DNA from: Actinomycetaceae bacterium
Lineage (GTDB): Bacteria; Actinomycetota; Actinomycetes; Actinomycetales; Actinomycetaceae
Direction of reading: 5' to 3'
Assembly (NCBI GenBank): GCA_030532515.1
Contig: JAUNKY010000009.1
Coordinates: 1-62,355, forward strand
Length of the DNA stretch: 62,355 nucleotides
Shown here piece after piece: positions 62,318 through 62,355 of the stretch (within the stretch, counting starts at the first letter, position 1; each line of letters begins with the position of its first letter). A program made the position numbers and the translations under genes. The notes under the pieces were generated by a model that worked only from the letters and a program-made list of their open reading frames with translations, made no database searches and was not told the origin of the DNA.

Positions 62318-62355
62318 TTTGCCAAGCTGGTTGTGAGTCGTTCGTATTCTGGTTT

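Overview
The window reads as one stretch of chromosome from a Gram-positive actinobacterium of moderate G+C. Gene families that mark the phylum include DUF3039, a bS22-type ribosomal protein, a UvrD2-like helicase beside a ThiF/cyclodehydratase-like gene and a DUF2342 metalloprotease, YlbL, a PPA1309-family gene divergent from UPF0182, clpS-DUF2017-murI, and RadA-DisA. An LPXTG surface protein, a fragmented menaquinone cluster and a carnitine-type CoA pathway with FixABCX suggest a host-associated, facultatively anaerobic member of the Actinomycetaceae. The genus is an inference from content only.

Layout. 0.1-10 kb: nagB, DUF3039 and a helicase, radA-disA, an LPXTG surface protein with two large internal repeats, trkH-trkA, and the 32-residue gene for bS22. 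10-25 kb: a phosphatase, a PLDc_N membrane protein, menA-menE, an L,D-transpeptidase, menB, a glycerol facilitator, a GH42 beta-galactosidase, menC-menD and an HtrA protease. The men genes therefore lie in three pieces. 25-29 kb: pncB, then clpS-DUF2017-murI-MBL. 29.2-41.9 kb: a catabolic island with divergent fixABCX (minus strand) and MFS-esterase-caiA-caiB-caiC-MaoC hydratase-MFS (plus strand), followed by an MBL hydrolase and an old yellow enzyme. 43.9-62.3 kb: rdgB-rph, nudC, uvrD2-like, a ThiF-like gene, a metalloprotease, ylbL, PPA1309, UPF0182, a TM2 protein, a four-helix membrane protein, a HAD phosphatase, tsaD, a methyltransferase and groES under a CIRCE operator.

How it works together. 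The fix-cai island resembles the enterobacterial carnitine/crotonobetaine system (CoA ligase, CoA transferase, acyl-CoA dehydrogenase, electron-transfer flavoprotein and quinone-side oxidoreductase). It lacks CaiT and CaiD. MFS carriers and a hot-dog (MaoC/hydratase-2) protein occupy those places, and an HSL-type esterase is added. The 480-bp divergent control region carries four palindromes built on GGTATA or GGTATACC. One lies between a good -35 and -10 ahead of the MFS/cai side. Menaquinone made by the men genes would be a natural partner for FixC.

The strongest unexplained signals are at DNA level. (1) The nonamer CCGAGGGCG occurs 21 times by hand count, about one per 3 kb, on both strands and in several reading frames. 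In two intergenic places it forms an inverted pair making a hairpin. This looks like a DNA uptake sequence or another genome-wide signal. (2) A 34-bp palindrome is arrayed with an exact 52-bp period in three convergent intergenic spots, with a partial copy after groES. (3) At least ten genes have a TAnnnT -10 element exactly 6-7 nt before the start codon, indicating leaderless transcripts. (4) Long perfect hairpins close most convergent gene pairs. No rRNA, tRNA, CRISPR array or insertion sequence was seen.
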